This document shows positions 40,195-50,485 of a DNA stretch of 64,000 nucleotides, in pieces. The notes under the pieces were generated by a model. That model was not told the DNA's origin, made no database searches, and saw only the letters and a program-made list of their open reading frames with translations. The DNA lies in the NCBI GenBank assembly GCA_029834535.1, contig JAQMWT010000316.1, positions 1 to 64,000 on the forward strand, given 5' to 3'. The translations under genes and the position numbers were made by a program. Source of the DNA: Chrysophaeum taylorii (taxonomy: Eukaryota; Sar; Pelagophyceae; Pelagomonadales; Pelagomonadaceae). The stretch's first letter is position 1. Each line of letters opens with the position of its first letter.

Positions 40195-42481
40195 GCGTAT
40201 CCTGTGTGGCCCTCCATGGCCCCACCGGCCTCGATCGCTCCCCCTTCGACTCTCAAGAAGGCGGCCAGCAAGGCGACCCCACCTATCCACCGGCGTACTG
40301 TCTGGCAACGCATGACGCCGCACAGGCCCTTGACACCCGCTTACGTTCATGTGCCGGCTACGCCCGATTTGGCATGGACGACGGCGTCATCTCTGGTTCC
40401 CCTCGTGAGGTTGTCGACGCCCTCCTGCAGTACGCCCGCGACATCCAAGCTAGCGGCGAGGAGCTCCGCCTCGACAAGTGCGTGGCGTTCTGTCCGGCAC
40501 TTGGCATGGGTCTTCTCGATCACCCCGATGTTCACGACCACGTCCAAGTTGCGCCTGACGGCACGCGTACTCTTGCTGGTATCCCCGTTGTCGCCGACGG
40601 CCTCGTAATCTACGGTGTGCCCATCGGCTCCCCGGCCACGCCGGAGATGCCTATGTCGAAGCTACCTTGCAACGCGAGGTTGACGCTCAGGTGAGCTACA
40701 TGAGCCGTATTCGCACCAAGCTCCAGAACGTCTCCCTCCACTGCATGTACTCGTTGGGCCGCTACTGCATCGCCCCGCGCATGGACTACATCGCGCAACA
40801 CTGCTACCCCACCAATGCCTTGAGCGCGCTCCGCCGCTTCGACGTTGCCGTCCTCAGCTTCGTCGCCACAGCACTTGGCGCAGATCCGCATCAGGTTTTT
40901 GACTCCACCGGCATCGTCCTCCAACGCCTCCGTCTTCCTGCTCGAAGTGGGGGTGGCGGCATTCGCTCCTGCGCCGACCTCAGCCCCGCCGCCTTTGTTG
41001 GCACGGCGGCCCAGGCCCTCCCACACCTCGTCGACCTTCGCGATCCTACGGGTGCCGTGGAGGTCCCTGGCTACCTCCCCCGCCTCGCCTCGGTCCTGGG
41101 TGCCACTTCTTTTCGCACAAGTAACGAGTTGCACCGTTGGCACCACCTCCTCGCATCCGGTTGCCGCCTGGGGCGAGCACTCGAGACTGCGTGGGACGGA
41201 CTTCGGGCTGATCTCCGTACCACGCTGGCTTCCCACGGCGGCGCTGGTTCCGGCGACCCCGCCAACGTTCATCTCGTCGACGGTCCTCTCTCCCACGAAT
41301 TCGTCTCCATGGGCGTCCTCGTCGACCCCACCATTTCGACACCCGTGCTCATACCCCAACTCCAGCGTGCTCTAACCTCCCAGCGCGAGACAGCTCGGGC
41401 CACTGCACTCCAGCGCCTTGCGGCCACCCTTCCCATCACCGAAGCACTTCGAGTAGCGGCGTTCTCATGGGATCGCTTCTCGACCACGTTCATCAGCTCG
41501 TGGCCCAGCTCTGCCCTTCAAATCCCCAACCGCTGCTGGGCTGAGATGTGTGCCCAGTACTTTGGCTACCCCTCTCCAGCTTGTTTGGGCCTCGTGGGCA
41601 CTCGCATTCTGGGCACTGACGTCGTTCTCGATGCTCACGGCAAGGTGCTTCTCACGCAGGCCAACCTTGTCAACCGCGGAGGAGCGCGGACCACCTGGCA
41701 TGACGGCCAGCTCGACTTCGTCCACTGCAGCGTCAAAGAGGCCGGCATCCCAGCCCTGTCCGAGATTTTCGGCATCTTTGCTGACGTCGTCGCCCCTACC
41801 ATTCGCACGCGCCTCTACGGCCGGTACCGAGGCAATCTCGCCCGACGTCAAGTCGTCCCAGACATCCTCACCACGCTCGACAACAAGGAGCAACTCTACG
41901 ACATCAAAACCCTCGCTTGGGGTTCGTTGTACACCGCCCACGCCCTCCACCCCTCCCACCCGTCGCCTGTCGATCGGCGCGCAGCGCAAGTCCACTCCGA
42001 ATACCTCGCTCACGCCCGCGGCATCGACGCCACCATCCCCCAGCCGGGTACAGCACCACCGCCTGGCTTCTTGGGCCCTGTCGAACAGCGGCTACGTAGC
42101 TACGGCACCGTCGCCGGCCTCGTCTTTGGTGCCTTCGGTGAGGCCAGCGCGGCGTGCCACGCTCTCGCCCAAACATGCGCAGAGCGCATCGCTGCGCGAA
42201 CCTGGGTGACAAGCGGCTGCGCCAACTTCACAGAGGCAAAGGCGGCCCAAACTCGCCGCATCTACCATGAGTGGGGGATCGCCAACGCATTAGGCCGTGC
42301 TCGCTGTGCCCGCACCGCCCTCACCCATGTCGCCGCCGCGGGGAACCCCACCCAGGCCGCGCGATCCCAGCAGGACGTCACCCTTCGTCGCACATACGTC
42401 CGGCGGCAGCATGCGTACGACCTACGGGCGGGGCCCGTCCTCTCTTCGCCTGCCCCACGCCTCGGCGATGACCCCGACTAG
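40195..42481 (+). pseudogene. LINE reverse transcriptase and C-terminal region, one frameshift
   Basis: The first frame (to about 40650) has GGQQGDPTYPPAYCLA (RT motif 4, usually G..QGDP..P) and GMDDGVISG (catalytic motif 5, x-x-DD). A thumb-like segment follows, then GVPIGSP. Near 40650 the coding signal moves to the frame that continues AYVEATLQREVDAQ and runs 600 codons to the stop at 42481. That part has RYCIAPRMDYIAQHC and a long C-terminal region without a zinc motif that I can see. The single frameshift and missing 5' half make it non-functional. Confidence 0.75.
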
Positions 42482-42576
42482 GTCCCGCGTACTTATCTCC
42501 GCCCGTCAGGCACATCCTTCATACCCCACAAACCCACCCACATCCTTCATGCTTCCCACACACACCCCCCTCTTAG

Positions 42577-42837
42577 TAGGGTCGGATAAGAAAACGAGAC
42601 TAGCCCGCGCCGCAACGACGGGTCCTACAACGCGTGGGCTTTTTCCTTTTTTTGCGTGAGGGGACGAAAGGATGCCGACTTCACTATGGGGACTAGTTCC
42701 ATCGCGACGATCTCGCGGCGTGGCGGCACATACTGCTTGAGTGCAAATGAACATAGCTCAGCGATCCGTTGAGTATGTCTTAGTACAAACTGAAACATAG
42801 TTAACGGCTCGTACGAACTTTCTTATCCGACCCTGCG
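42577..42837. mobile_element. 261-bp inverted-repeat element (MITE) with target duplication
   Basis: The terminal inverted repeats are GGGTCGGATAAGAAA (42579-42593) and its exact complement (42819-42833). TCTTAG is duplicated on both sides (42571-42576 and 42838-42843). Copies A and D/E show the same LINE 3' UTR without it (CTCTTAGCAGTCGAC), which gives the empty site. No coding capacity. Confidence 0.85.
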
Positions 42838-42887
42838 TCTTAGCAGTCGACATTTAAAGACAAACATCTGTCGATTAGTAGTTAGGA

Positions 42888-43397
42888 CTGCGGCGGCGGA
42901 AATAATAAATAAATAAGGGTCGTCCACTCACATGGGGGGGCGTTACCACTGCACCTACTACTTCAAGTACACCCTTGTGGCGATCTTGACGGTGCTGAGC
43001 ATCCGTCTCCACAATAAATATTATTCCGAGCTTCGTTGAGATGGGTGTTTCCTCCTCTTAGAGTTCCTTCGAAGAAGAAGAAGAAGAAGAAGAAGAAGAT
43101 CTCCTGGTGCGTGTCCCGTCCCCAGGACGCGAACGGGGCTCGCATTGCGCGTCGAGGCGATGTGGAGGTGCAGTACGAGGCGCGGACGATGACAGAAGTC
43201 CAGGGCGCCGTGGGCCAAGTGGGGCGTCCAAGACAAACAAAGGAGGGTGTAAGTATAATACGATCGTCCGACGACGAAGGGCGATGCCGATTAGAGCCGC
43301 CCCGAGGCAGTCAGTTCAGTTCAGTTCAGTTCAGTTCGAGAGCTTTCGGGGCCGAGCATAGCACGGAGAAAGAGCTCCGCGCCGGGTATAGAGAAGA
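42888..43397. other. spacer with (GAA)n and (AGTTC)n repeats
   Basis: A GAA tract lies at about 43073-43101 and AGTTC units at about 43312-43340. No gene supported. Confidence 0.5.
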
Positions 43398-44054
43398 TTA
43401 GGGTTGGGCCGCGTGGCGGCGGATATCCGAGTCGAGAAATCGCTTGACGGCGTCATAAATGACCTTTGACTCGGTGCCCTCAAAACTGGCGAGGATACCC
43501 CTTTTTCGATAGTGGTCGACCACGGGTCGCGTCTGCTCTCGATACGTTCGGAGGCGCGCCTCGACGGTCGAGGGCTCGTCGTCTTCGCGCTGGATAAGGA
43601 GGTCCCCCGTCTCGTCGTCGATGCCCCTGACTTTTGGGGGAGAAAAGTCGTATGAATAGGTGCGGCCCGAGGGGCCGTGTATCCAGCGGTTGCCGAGTCT
43701 CTCGACGATGACGGCGTGAGGGATGTCGAGGTTGATCGCCGCGGCGACGGGGGTGGAGGCGTCGAGGCTCGCGGCCTGCGGTGCTGTCCGCGGGAAGCCG
43801 TCGAGGAGCAGGCGCTGGGCGCCTCGTCTTAACTCGGTCGCCACGAGCTCGATGATGATCAGATCGGGGACGAGGCGACCTCTCGCGATGAAGTGCGCGG
43901 CCTCCTTGCCGGCGGGCGATTCCATCGCGATGTTTTGTCGAAGGAGGTCGCCCGTGCTGACGTGGCGGAAATCGAAGTCCCGCACGATGTACTTGCCGAT
44001 GGTGCCTTTGCCGCCCCCGGGGGCCCCGATGAGCAGGGCGACATAGGGGCGCAT
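43398..44054 (-). CDS. adenylate kinase family, long-LID type
   Basis: 218 residues from the ATG at 44054; the longer frame runs back into the divergent gene. GAPGGGKGT (10-18) is the P-loop, STGDLLRQNI (33-42) the NMP-binding part, and LLLDGFPRT (about 83-91) the core. NRWIHGPSGRTYSYDFSPPK, then DDETGDLLIQREDD, is the long LID domain. It balances ATP, ADP and AMP (or GTP and AMP). No clear targeting peptide. Only 52 bp separate its start from the FIGNL1-like gene on the other strand. Confidence 0.9.
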   Translation of the reverse strand: MRPYVALLIGAPGGGKGTIGKYIVRDFDFRHVSTGDLLRQNIAMESPAGKEAAHFIARGRLVPDLIIIELVATELRRGAQRLLLDGFPRTAPQAASLDASTPVAAAINLDIPHAVIVERLGNRWIHGPSGRTYSYDFSPPKVRGIDDETGDLLIQREDDEPSTVEARLRTYREQTRPVVDHYRKRGILASFEGTESKVIYDAVKRFLDSDIRRHAAQP

Positions 44055-44106
44055 ATGAAGTAAGAAGAAAAGAGAACCCTCGATTGATCGATTCATCCAA
44101 TAAAAA

Positions 44107-44516
44107 ATGCTTGGTGGGTTGCCTTCGGAGTTTGTTGCCGTCGTCAAGGCCGAAGAGGAGGCGACGGACGTGTGGGACAAGTTGAACTATGCGTTCGCCG
44201 CGCTGGAAGTCCTGGACGCGGTGCCCGCGAGTAAGCGGCCGCCGTTGTTCGAGGCGCTCAAGCGCGACAGGACCCGTCGGTTTCGAGATTTGTCGTGCGA
44301 GGCCGCGCTTGCCACAGAAGAAAGAGGGCCGGTGCTGCGGATGGAGGAGGTGACGCTGTGGGAAACTGAGGAGGAGATGCGGCGCGACGCGCCGTGGCTG
44401 TTCGACGAGCCCGGGGTCGACGCGGCGACGCAGACGTCGACGGAACGTAGACACGCCGGGACGCAGACCGCGGCGGCGTCCTCCCGGAGCATCCGCGACA
44501 TGATGGGGGCCCCGCG

Positions 44517-44547
<31 letters not shown>

Positions 44548-44630
44548 TTGGTGCCGCCGGCGCGACGACGACAAGAACAGCAGCACCGGCAGCCGTCGCG
44601 AAAGAAATTCCGAGTTCCGACCCCAACCGG

Positions 44631-44668
<38 letters not shown>

Positions 44669-45600
44669 AGGCGCCGGAGGTCCCCGAGAGGCTGAAGCAA
44701 TGCGACCCGGAGCTGGTGAAGCGGATAGAGAACGAAATAATGGACCGGGGGGATGCCGTTACTTTTGACGACGTCGCGGGGCTCGAGGGCGCTAAGGGTG
44801 CCATCCGCGAGATGGTTATCTGGCCGATGCGTCGGCCCGAACTCTTTACGGGACTCCGCGCCGTGCCCAAGGGCATGCTGCTCTTCGGCCCCCCCGGCAC
44901 TGGTAAGACGTTGATCGGCCGAGCGATCGCGTCGTCGTGCGAGGCTACGTTCTTCTCCATAAGCGCGTCGAGTCTCGTGTCTAAGTGGATAGGCGAGTCG
45001 GAAAAGCTCGTGCGCGCCCTCTTCGCCGTCGCCGGCTACCGCGAACCCTCGGTCGTCTTTGTGGACGAGGTGGACTCCCTCTTATCGCAGAGGTCCTCGG
45101 ACGAAAACGAAGCATCCCGGAGACTCAAGACCGAGTTCCTCGTACAGCTCGAAGGGGTCGACTCCTCCAAGGCCAAGGAGCGGGTTCTAGTCGTCGGCGC
45201 CACCAACCGCCCCCAGGAGCTCGACGAGGCGGCCCGACGAAGATTTGTCAAACGATTTCACGTTCCCTTGCCCGACGCCACCGCTCGCTACGTTCTCTTT
45301 TCCCGCCTCCTCTCCAAAAACAATAACACCCTTTCGGACCCCGAGTTGCGCCACCTCGTCGACCGGACGCACGGCTTCTCGGGCGCTGACGTCCGGAATT
45401 TGTGCCAGGAGGCCGCGATGGGCCCGATGCGCGACGTCGGCTCCAGGCTCTTCGGGGCCGCCGACCAGGACGACGTCGCGATCCCCCCCATTGCCTTCTC
45501 ACACTTCGAGGCGGCCCTCCGCATCACGAGGGCCTCCGTCTCCCCGGCGGACCTCGTTGGCTACGACGAATGGGACCGCCAGTTCGGTACTCAGAGGTAG
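44107..45600 (+). CDS. FIGNL1: FIGNL1-like AAA ATPase
   Basis: 497 residues. The N-terminal 190 are poorly conserved, with a poly-Glu run (about 139-147) and a poly-Gln run (about 175-184) from triplet repeats. From about residue 195 the block RLKQCDPELVKRIENEIMDRG, then VTFDDVAGLEGAK, matches FIGNL1 closely. Walker A is GPPGTGKT; Walker B is VVFVDEVDSLL (DEVD where DEID is usual). ATNRPQELDEAARRRFVKR carries the arginine fingers, and the end VSPADLVGYDEWDRQFG is the Vps4-type C-terminal helix. FIGNL1 removes RAD51 filaments in homologous recombination. It is shorter than animal FIGNL1 (about 670), mainly at the N-terminus. It could also be called fidgetin-like. Confidence 0.88.
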
Positions 45601-45613
45601 GGGGGGTCTTTTG

Positions 45614-45645
45614 GATGGATGGATGGATGGATGGTTGGATGGACG
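45614..45645 (+). repeat. (GGAT)n microsatellite after the FIGNL1-like stop
   Basis: Six or more GGAT units. Confidence 0.9.
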
Positions 45646-46336
45646 ACGCCATTCATTCACAACAAGCAAGCAAAAAAAGCAAGCAAGCCCGAGGACATCG
45701 GTGCTTTGCGGCAGGAGAGGATTATGCGCGCCGACTTCTTACCTTGCTTCGTCGACTGTGCCCTCGACGTCTCGAGGGTGCCGAGCGGCTTGAGGAGCGC
45801 TTCCTTCCTGTCGATCAACCTTCTTCAAACTGCCCACGAGCTTCAATCCGAAGACGAGTCCAGTAAACGACGTGAAATGATTTATGGTTGAGATTAGTCG
45901 ATGTGAAAAAGGGAAACAAACGCCTGGTGGCGTTGTAATAATAATAATACGTGCGTCAGGGGTTGAAGTAGAGTCCAGGAAACGACGGGAACTGGGGTAG
46001 AGAACTCGATAGAACTAAGGGGTAAGGATGGCGGTGTGAGGGTTACCGCCACAGTCGTCTTCTGGGTCGACGACTCCACCCTACCCCACGTAGCGGCGCA
46101 ATACCGACAACGCCACCCTGGCGTCTGTCTACGCGCGCAACGTGGTTTACCACCACGAGGTCCTCCTCCGGTAGCCGCACTACCCTTATTAGGACGAGGG
46201 TTGTTCGCGAGGGACCGGGTCGAAGTCAGCGCAGCAGCGCAGCACGAAACCAAGTGAATGTGGTGGGGTAAACTACTCAAAGGTAAAAAATGAATGTGGG
46301 GTTAGAAATCTGAGCAAACTTCCTCGCGCCTCCACT
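45646..46336. other. spacer with a diverged Helitron fragment
   Basis: At about 46055-46140, GTCGACGACTCCACCCTACCCC, CGCAATACCGACAA and GGCGTCTGTCTACGCGCGCAA resemble the end of the Pif1 remnant in the intact copies, but more diverged: an older, sixth Helitron trace. A small frame at 45724-45891 is not supported. Confidence 0.5.
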
Positions 46337-47405
46337 TCCTAACTACTAATCGACAGATGTTTGTCTGTTTGTTTGTTTGTCTGTCTGTCTGTCTGTCTGT
46401 TTGTCCCTCGATTTAGGGTAAGGATCAGGTAGGCGCGAGAGTAAGGATCATGTAGGCCCACGAGGCAGCCATTGATCCTCGAAGCCGTCTACGGCGACCT
46501 CGCAGACTATTTCCACGACCCGCGGCGGCTCTTTTAGCCAGCGCGCCATTCTCACGCCCCGTTGAAACGATGTTGTCGATGCTGACAACGCGCGCATGAC
46601 TGCGGCCTTTTATTCCCGGAGACGAGGCGTCGGAGTTCTTTTCGGCTGACTAGGCTGGGTCGGAAGACGACGCCTCGCTCTTTACAGTAGAGTTTTCAAC
46701 TCCCTGACAACCAACGGCATGCTGACTTTGATCGCGAGCTTAAAGTCTTCGCAACCTCGACCCGTCGCACGGCCACTGCAACGGTACCAGATACATGATC
46801 GATAGTGTCGTTGTCACCGAGGCTCCTCCAACCTGTATCCCTCAAGCCCCACCGACGCCAAACGATCAACAAGAGCCAGAGGCAGACGCCCCGCGAGGTC
46901 GGCGTCCTCTTTCCCAAGCCCGTCTTCTGCCACGTCCAGCTCTACGTGGCTCTCTGTCGATCGGCAACCCCGAGGATATCGTCTTCTGAGTCGACGACTC
47001 CACCCTACCCCACACGTGCTGCGCAATACCGATAAGCCCCCTCACGGCGTCTACACGCGCACTGTAGGTGAACTTACTGGGACCAGGTGAACTTACTGGG
47101 GTTGGAGATTGGGACTAGGTGAGCTGAGTGACCAGGTGAACTTACTGAGACCAAGTGAACTTACAGGGGTTTTTAGAGTGAACGCAAAGGCGAGCGGCGT
47201 GTACGGATCAAAGCAGCTTAGATTGGCGGAGGTGAGAGCGACGAGCTCGAAGGAGAGTGGGGTGAGTGGATGTGAGCACGAGTGGGCTTACACCGAACTT
47301 ACTGGGGTTAGAGATTGGGTGAACTTACTGGGGCCAGGTGAACTTACTGGGGTTAGAGATTGGGACTAGGTGAACTTACTGGCGAACTTACTGGCCTGCA
47401 CTTGT
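46337..47405 (+). mobile_element. Helitron-like element, copy D
   Basis: 5' end TCCTAACTACTAATCGACAG and 3' end CTGGCCTGCACTTGT. The TGTC/TGTT tract is intact. The Pif1 remnant (46540-47030) has QTINKSQRQTPREVGVLF and VFCHVQLYVALCRS. It is followed almost directly by copy E in the same orientation. Confidence 0.8.
46540..47035 (+). pseudogene. Pif1-type Helitron helicase C-terminus, copy D
   Basis: The frame 46805-47035 has the KSQ and QLYVAL motifs. Upstream pieces (GHCNGTRY equivalent near 46775) are in other frames. Not functional. Confidence 0.75.
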
Positions 47406-47410
47406 GTCTT

Positions 47411-47450
47411 TAAATGTCGACTGCTAAGAGGGGGGGGTGTGTGTGGGGAG
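47411..47450 (-). mobile_element. 40-bp LINE 3' end flanked by a 10-bp target duplication
   Basis: TAAATGTCGACTGCTAAG and the G/T-rich continuation are the reverse complement of the LINE 3' UTR. CTTGTGTCTT occurs on both sides (47401-47410 and 47451-47460). It is an extreme 5' truncation inserted at the junction of two Helitrons. Confidence 0.75.
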
Positions 47451-47459
47451 CTTGTGTCT

Positions 47460-48476
47460 TCCTAACTACTAATCGACAGATGTTTGTCTGTCTGTCTGTC
47501 TGTCTGTTTGTCCCTCGATTTAGGGTAAGGATCAGGTAGGCGCGAGAGTAAGGATCAGGTAGGCGCGAGAGCCAGACAGTGATCCTCCAAGCCGTCTACG
47601 GCGACCTCGCAGACTATTTCCACGACCCGCGGCGGCGCTTTCAGCCAGCGCGCCATTCTCACGCGCCGTCGAAACGATGTTGTCGATGCTGACAACGCGC
47701 GCATGACCGCGGCCTTTTTTTCCCGGAGACGAGGCGTCGGAGTTCTTTTAGGCAGACTAGGTTGGGTCGGAAGACGACGCCTCGCTCTTTACAGTCGAGT
47801 TTTCGACTCCCTGACAACCAACGGCATGCTGGCTTTGAGCGCGAGCTTAAGGTCTTCGCAATCTCGACCCGTCGCACGGCCACTGCAACGGTACTAGATA
47901 CATGATCGATCGTGTCGTGTCACCGAGGCTCCTCCAACCTGTATCCCTTAAGGCCCGCCGACGCCAAACGATCACCAAGAGCCAGGGCCAGACGCCCCGC
48001 GAGGTCGGCGTCCTCTCGCCCAAGCCCGTCTTCTGTCACGTCCAGCTCTACGTGGCTCTCTGTCGATCGGCAACCCCGGGGATATGCTCTTCTGAGTCGA
48101 CGACTCCACCCTACCCCACACGTGCTACGCAATACCTATAAGCCCCCTCCCGGCGTCTACACGCGCACTATAGGTGAGCTTACTGGGACCACGTGAACTT
48201 ACTGGAACCAGGTGAACTTACGGAGGTTAGAGATTGGGATTAGGTGAACTTAGTGACCAGGTGAACGTACTGAGACCAAGTGCAAACTTACTGAGGCTTT
48301 TAGAATAAACTCAAAGCTTAGCGGCGTGTGCGGGTCAAAGCAGCTTATTGGCGGGGGTGACGGCGACGAGCTCGAAGGAAAGTGGATGTGAGCACGAGTG
48401 GGTTTACGCCGAATTTACTGGGGTTAGAGATTGGGACTAGGTGAACTTACTGGCGAACTTACTGGCCTGCACTTGT
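47460..48476 (+). mobile_element. Helitron-like element, copy E
   Basis: 5' end TCCTAACTACTAATCGACAG and 3' end CTGGCCTGCACTTGT. Without the small LINE insertion, copies D and E would be about 5 bp apart, head to tail. Confidence 0.8.
47630..48141 (+). pseudogene. Pif1-type Helitron helicase C-terminus, copy E
   Basis: The frame 47902-48141 reads RRQTITKSQGQTPREVGVLS and then VFCHVQLYVALCRSATP. Frameshifted upstream, as in the other copies. Confidence 0.8.
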
Positions 48477-48696
48477 ATCCCCTAAATCTAACAATACATT
48501 GCTGTGTTTGGACGGACGTTGAGCCAGCCTGCACTGTTCGTTTGTCAATGTCGACTGTTGTAAAATCCCAAATGTAGATTTCCAGTACAAGGTGGTATCT
48601 TAACGGCTTATTTGGCGTCACTGCCTTGACAACACACTGATAACAAGGAAGTAGTTGGACGTACGAGGATATATTTCTTTGTTTCTTCGATCAAAG

Positions 48697-50418
48697 ATGG
48701 ACGGAGCGTCGTCGGTGAAAAAGGGGCCCTCTGGAACGCGGCTGCCCGAGACGGTGCTGAAGGAAGTGGTGGAGTTCGGGGGCCTCCCCGTTGCCATTCC
48801 GATGATGCGAGCGAGCAAGACGTTGAGCGAGACGGCGAAGCGGGTTCGCGACACGAGAATGCCGTCCCAGCTGCGCGAGGTCCTGGCCGACAAGGAGTGC
48901 ACGCAGGGGCTGCTCGCGAAGAGCCTCGTTGTGAAGGATGAGACGGTGCGGTCCAAGCCGCACTACTACAAGCGGAGGTACCGGGGGGGGTGCTACCACA
49001 TCTTCGACACGGCTTCGACGACCCGGGCGCTGCTCGAGGAAAGCGGGGGCCTCTGGGGCCTCGTGGAAAGGCTCGAAAAACAGCGGGCGCGGCGCGAGCG
49101 GCCGGCCAAGCCCAAGGTCGAGAACGGCGCGCCCCCAAAGTCGAGAATCGGCGAGTGGATCGTGGCGAAGGACGCGAGATCGAAGTACCCGCTGTTGACG
49201 ACCGCGCAGCTGGGGGAACCGACGGTCCCGCGACCGGGATCGACGGCGCTGAGGCCCAACCTCGGGTTCTGGCGGTCCGACTGCCGCAGGATGGAATTCT
49301 TCAACGCCCTCGAAGAATGCGGCGCGGGCGAAACCGTGCGCGAGACCGCGTGCTTCCGCGAGAAGCTCGAATCCGAAACGCGTCGCTGCGCGAGCGGCCA
49401 GCATCCCGTCGGCCCCGAGCGACCGGTGGCGCTCGCGCAGCGGTGGCAGGCGGCGGCGCTCATGAGCCTCGTGCTCCCCGCGTATTGCCGAAAACCGAGC
49501 TTCCTCGACGCGTTCGTCGCGCTCAACGCGAAGAGGACGGACGCCGCCCGGATTCCCCCGCCCCCCGGCGTTCTGTTCTCGCTTCCGCGACAGTATTGCG
49601 CGGAGCCCGTCGAGCGCCGCCTCGGCATCCGCGCGGTCGACGACGCGCTCGCCGATCCACGCGTCGGTCGCCGGATTGCTCTGATATTGCTGGACGCGAG
49701 TCGCGCGATCGCCCGCGGCTTGCGGCTGGCGTTGACCGAGCGTTTCGCGATCGTCGCCGAGTTCCTGGGTGCCCGGAACGCGCGCGTCCTGTCTATCGCG
49801 ATGCCCGATGCCTGGGGTTGCGCGAGCCGCCTCGACGCGTACGAGGCGGAAAAAAGGGCCGCCCGCGACCGCCGGCTGCTCCGGGCCGCGGGAGTCTCCG
49901 ACCCGGAGAGCGAATGTCCTTCCGTTCGACGCGCCTGCGTCGATGAGATCCTCCGCAAGTCGCGCAACTACGAAGAGACCCACAAATGCTACGGCACCGC
50001 TATTTCCGCCCGCGCATTGCGGAGCCTCGTTTTCGACTCGGACGCCGACCGCCGATCCGCGCTGCGAGACGCCCTCGGAGCCAAAGGCTTGTCGCTCCGG
50101 TCCGACTCCAGCTTCTGCAGCAACTACGTCTGCGGGACTACCTCCGCTTGTTTGGAGGAGGTCGTCGCCGTCATGCGCATCACCGACCACCTCTTGAGCC
50201 AGGGCCATGAGTACTGGTCCACCAATTCCGAAATCTGGGAGGTCGACCTTCGCTACCTCGCCTCCGTCTCGGACGCGCAAACCTGGGACCAAAGCGCTGA
50301 CAAGGTCATCTCTACGTCGGTGCTTTCCGAGCCGCTTTCTCACTACGACGCCGACAGCGGCTACGAGCCGTGCGACTACGACGCGCACTACGAAGACTAC
50401 TGCCTCATGATATGGTGA
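48697..50418 (+). CDS. unknown protein with F-box-like N-terminus, 573 aa
   Basis: It starts at the first ATG (MDGASSVKKGPSG); the upstream extension opens with TTG. Residues about 15-55 (LPETVLKEVVEFGGLPVAIPMMRASKTLSETAKRV) have the spacing of an F-box or F-box-like helix set; this is weak. The middle is Arg/Ala-rich with many Cys (ECGAGETVRETACF, KCYGTAISARAL), and the end is acidic with Tyr and Asp (SGYEPCDYDAHYEDYC). No catalytic motif. Third-position GC matches host genes, so it is probably real. It begins 220 bp after Helitron copy E. Confidence 0.6.
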   Translation: MDGASSVKKGPSGTRLPETVLKEVVEFGGLPVAIPMMRASKTLSETAKRVRDTRMPSQLREVLADKECTQGLLAKSLVVKDETVRSKPHYYKRRYRGGCYHIFDTASTTRALLEESGGLWGLVERLEKQRARRERPAKPKVENGAPPKSRIGEWIVAKDARSKYPLLTTAQLGEPTVPRPGSTALRPNLGFWRSDCRRMEFFNALEECGAGETVRETACFREKLESETRRCASGQHPVGPERPVALAQRWQAAALMSLVLPAYCRKPSFLDAFVALNAKRTDAARIPPPPGVLFSLPRQYCAEPVERRLGIRAVDDALADPRVGRRIALILLDASRAIARGLRLALTERFAIVAEFLGARNARVLSIAMPDAWGCASRLDAYEAEKRAARDRRLLRAAGVSDPESECPSVRRACVDEILRKSRNYEETHKCYGTAISARALRSLVFDSDADRRSALRDALGAKGLSLRSDSSFCSNYVCGTTSACLEEVVAVMRITDHLLSQGHEYWSTNSEIWEVDLRYLASVSDAQTWDQSADKVISTSVLSEPLSHYDADSGYEPCDYDAHYEDYCLMIW

Positions 50419-50485
50419 GCAGAGGAGGCGTACTTTCAATCGAAGTTGTTTTTTCTGGGCGGCGGCGCGTGGCCGCGGCCTCGCG

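Larger units (their letters stand above)
40195..42861 (+). mobile_element. 5'-truncated non-LTR retrotransposon (LINE)
   Basis: It starts abruptly after Helitron sequence (CCCTAA|GCGTATCC) and runs through an RT reading frame to a stop at 42481. A 3' UTR follows that ends CAGTCGACATTTAAAGACA, merging into the target (GACA)n tract. No endonuclease or N-terminal RT is present, as expected of 5' truncation. Shorter 3' ends of the same element are found in copy A and between copies D and E. Confidence 0.8.
39241..42887 (-). mobile_element. Helitron-like element, copy C, with nested LINE and MITE
   Basis: On the minus strand the 5' end TCCTAACTACTAATCG is at 42887 and the 3' end CTGGACTTGT at 39241. 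The Helitron parts are 42887-42862 and 40194-39241. Between them lies a LINE in the opposite orientation (40195-42861), and inside the LINE's 3' UTR is an inverted-repeat element (42577-42837). At the left LINE junction the Helitron sequence between CCCTAA and the TGTC tract is missing, so insertion deleted a few bases. Confidence 0.8.

Noticed and set aside
48691-50439. Long antisense ORF opposite the 48697 gene
   Set aside because: In GC-rich genes the antisense frame is often open. Its composition is shadow-like and the sense frame has the better start and content.
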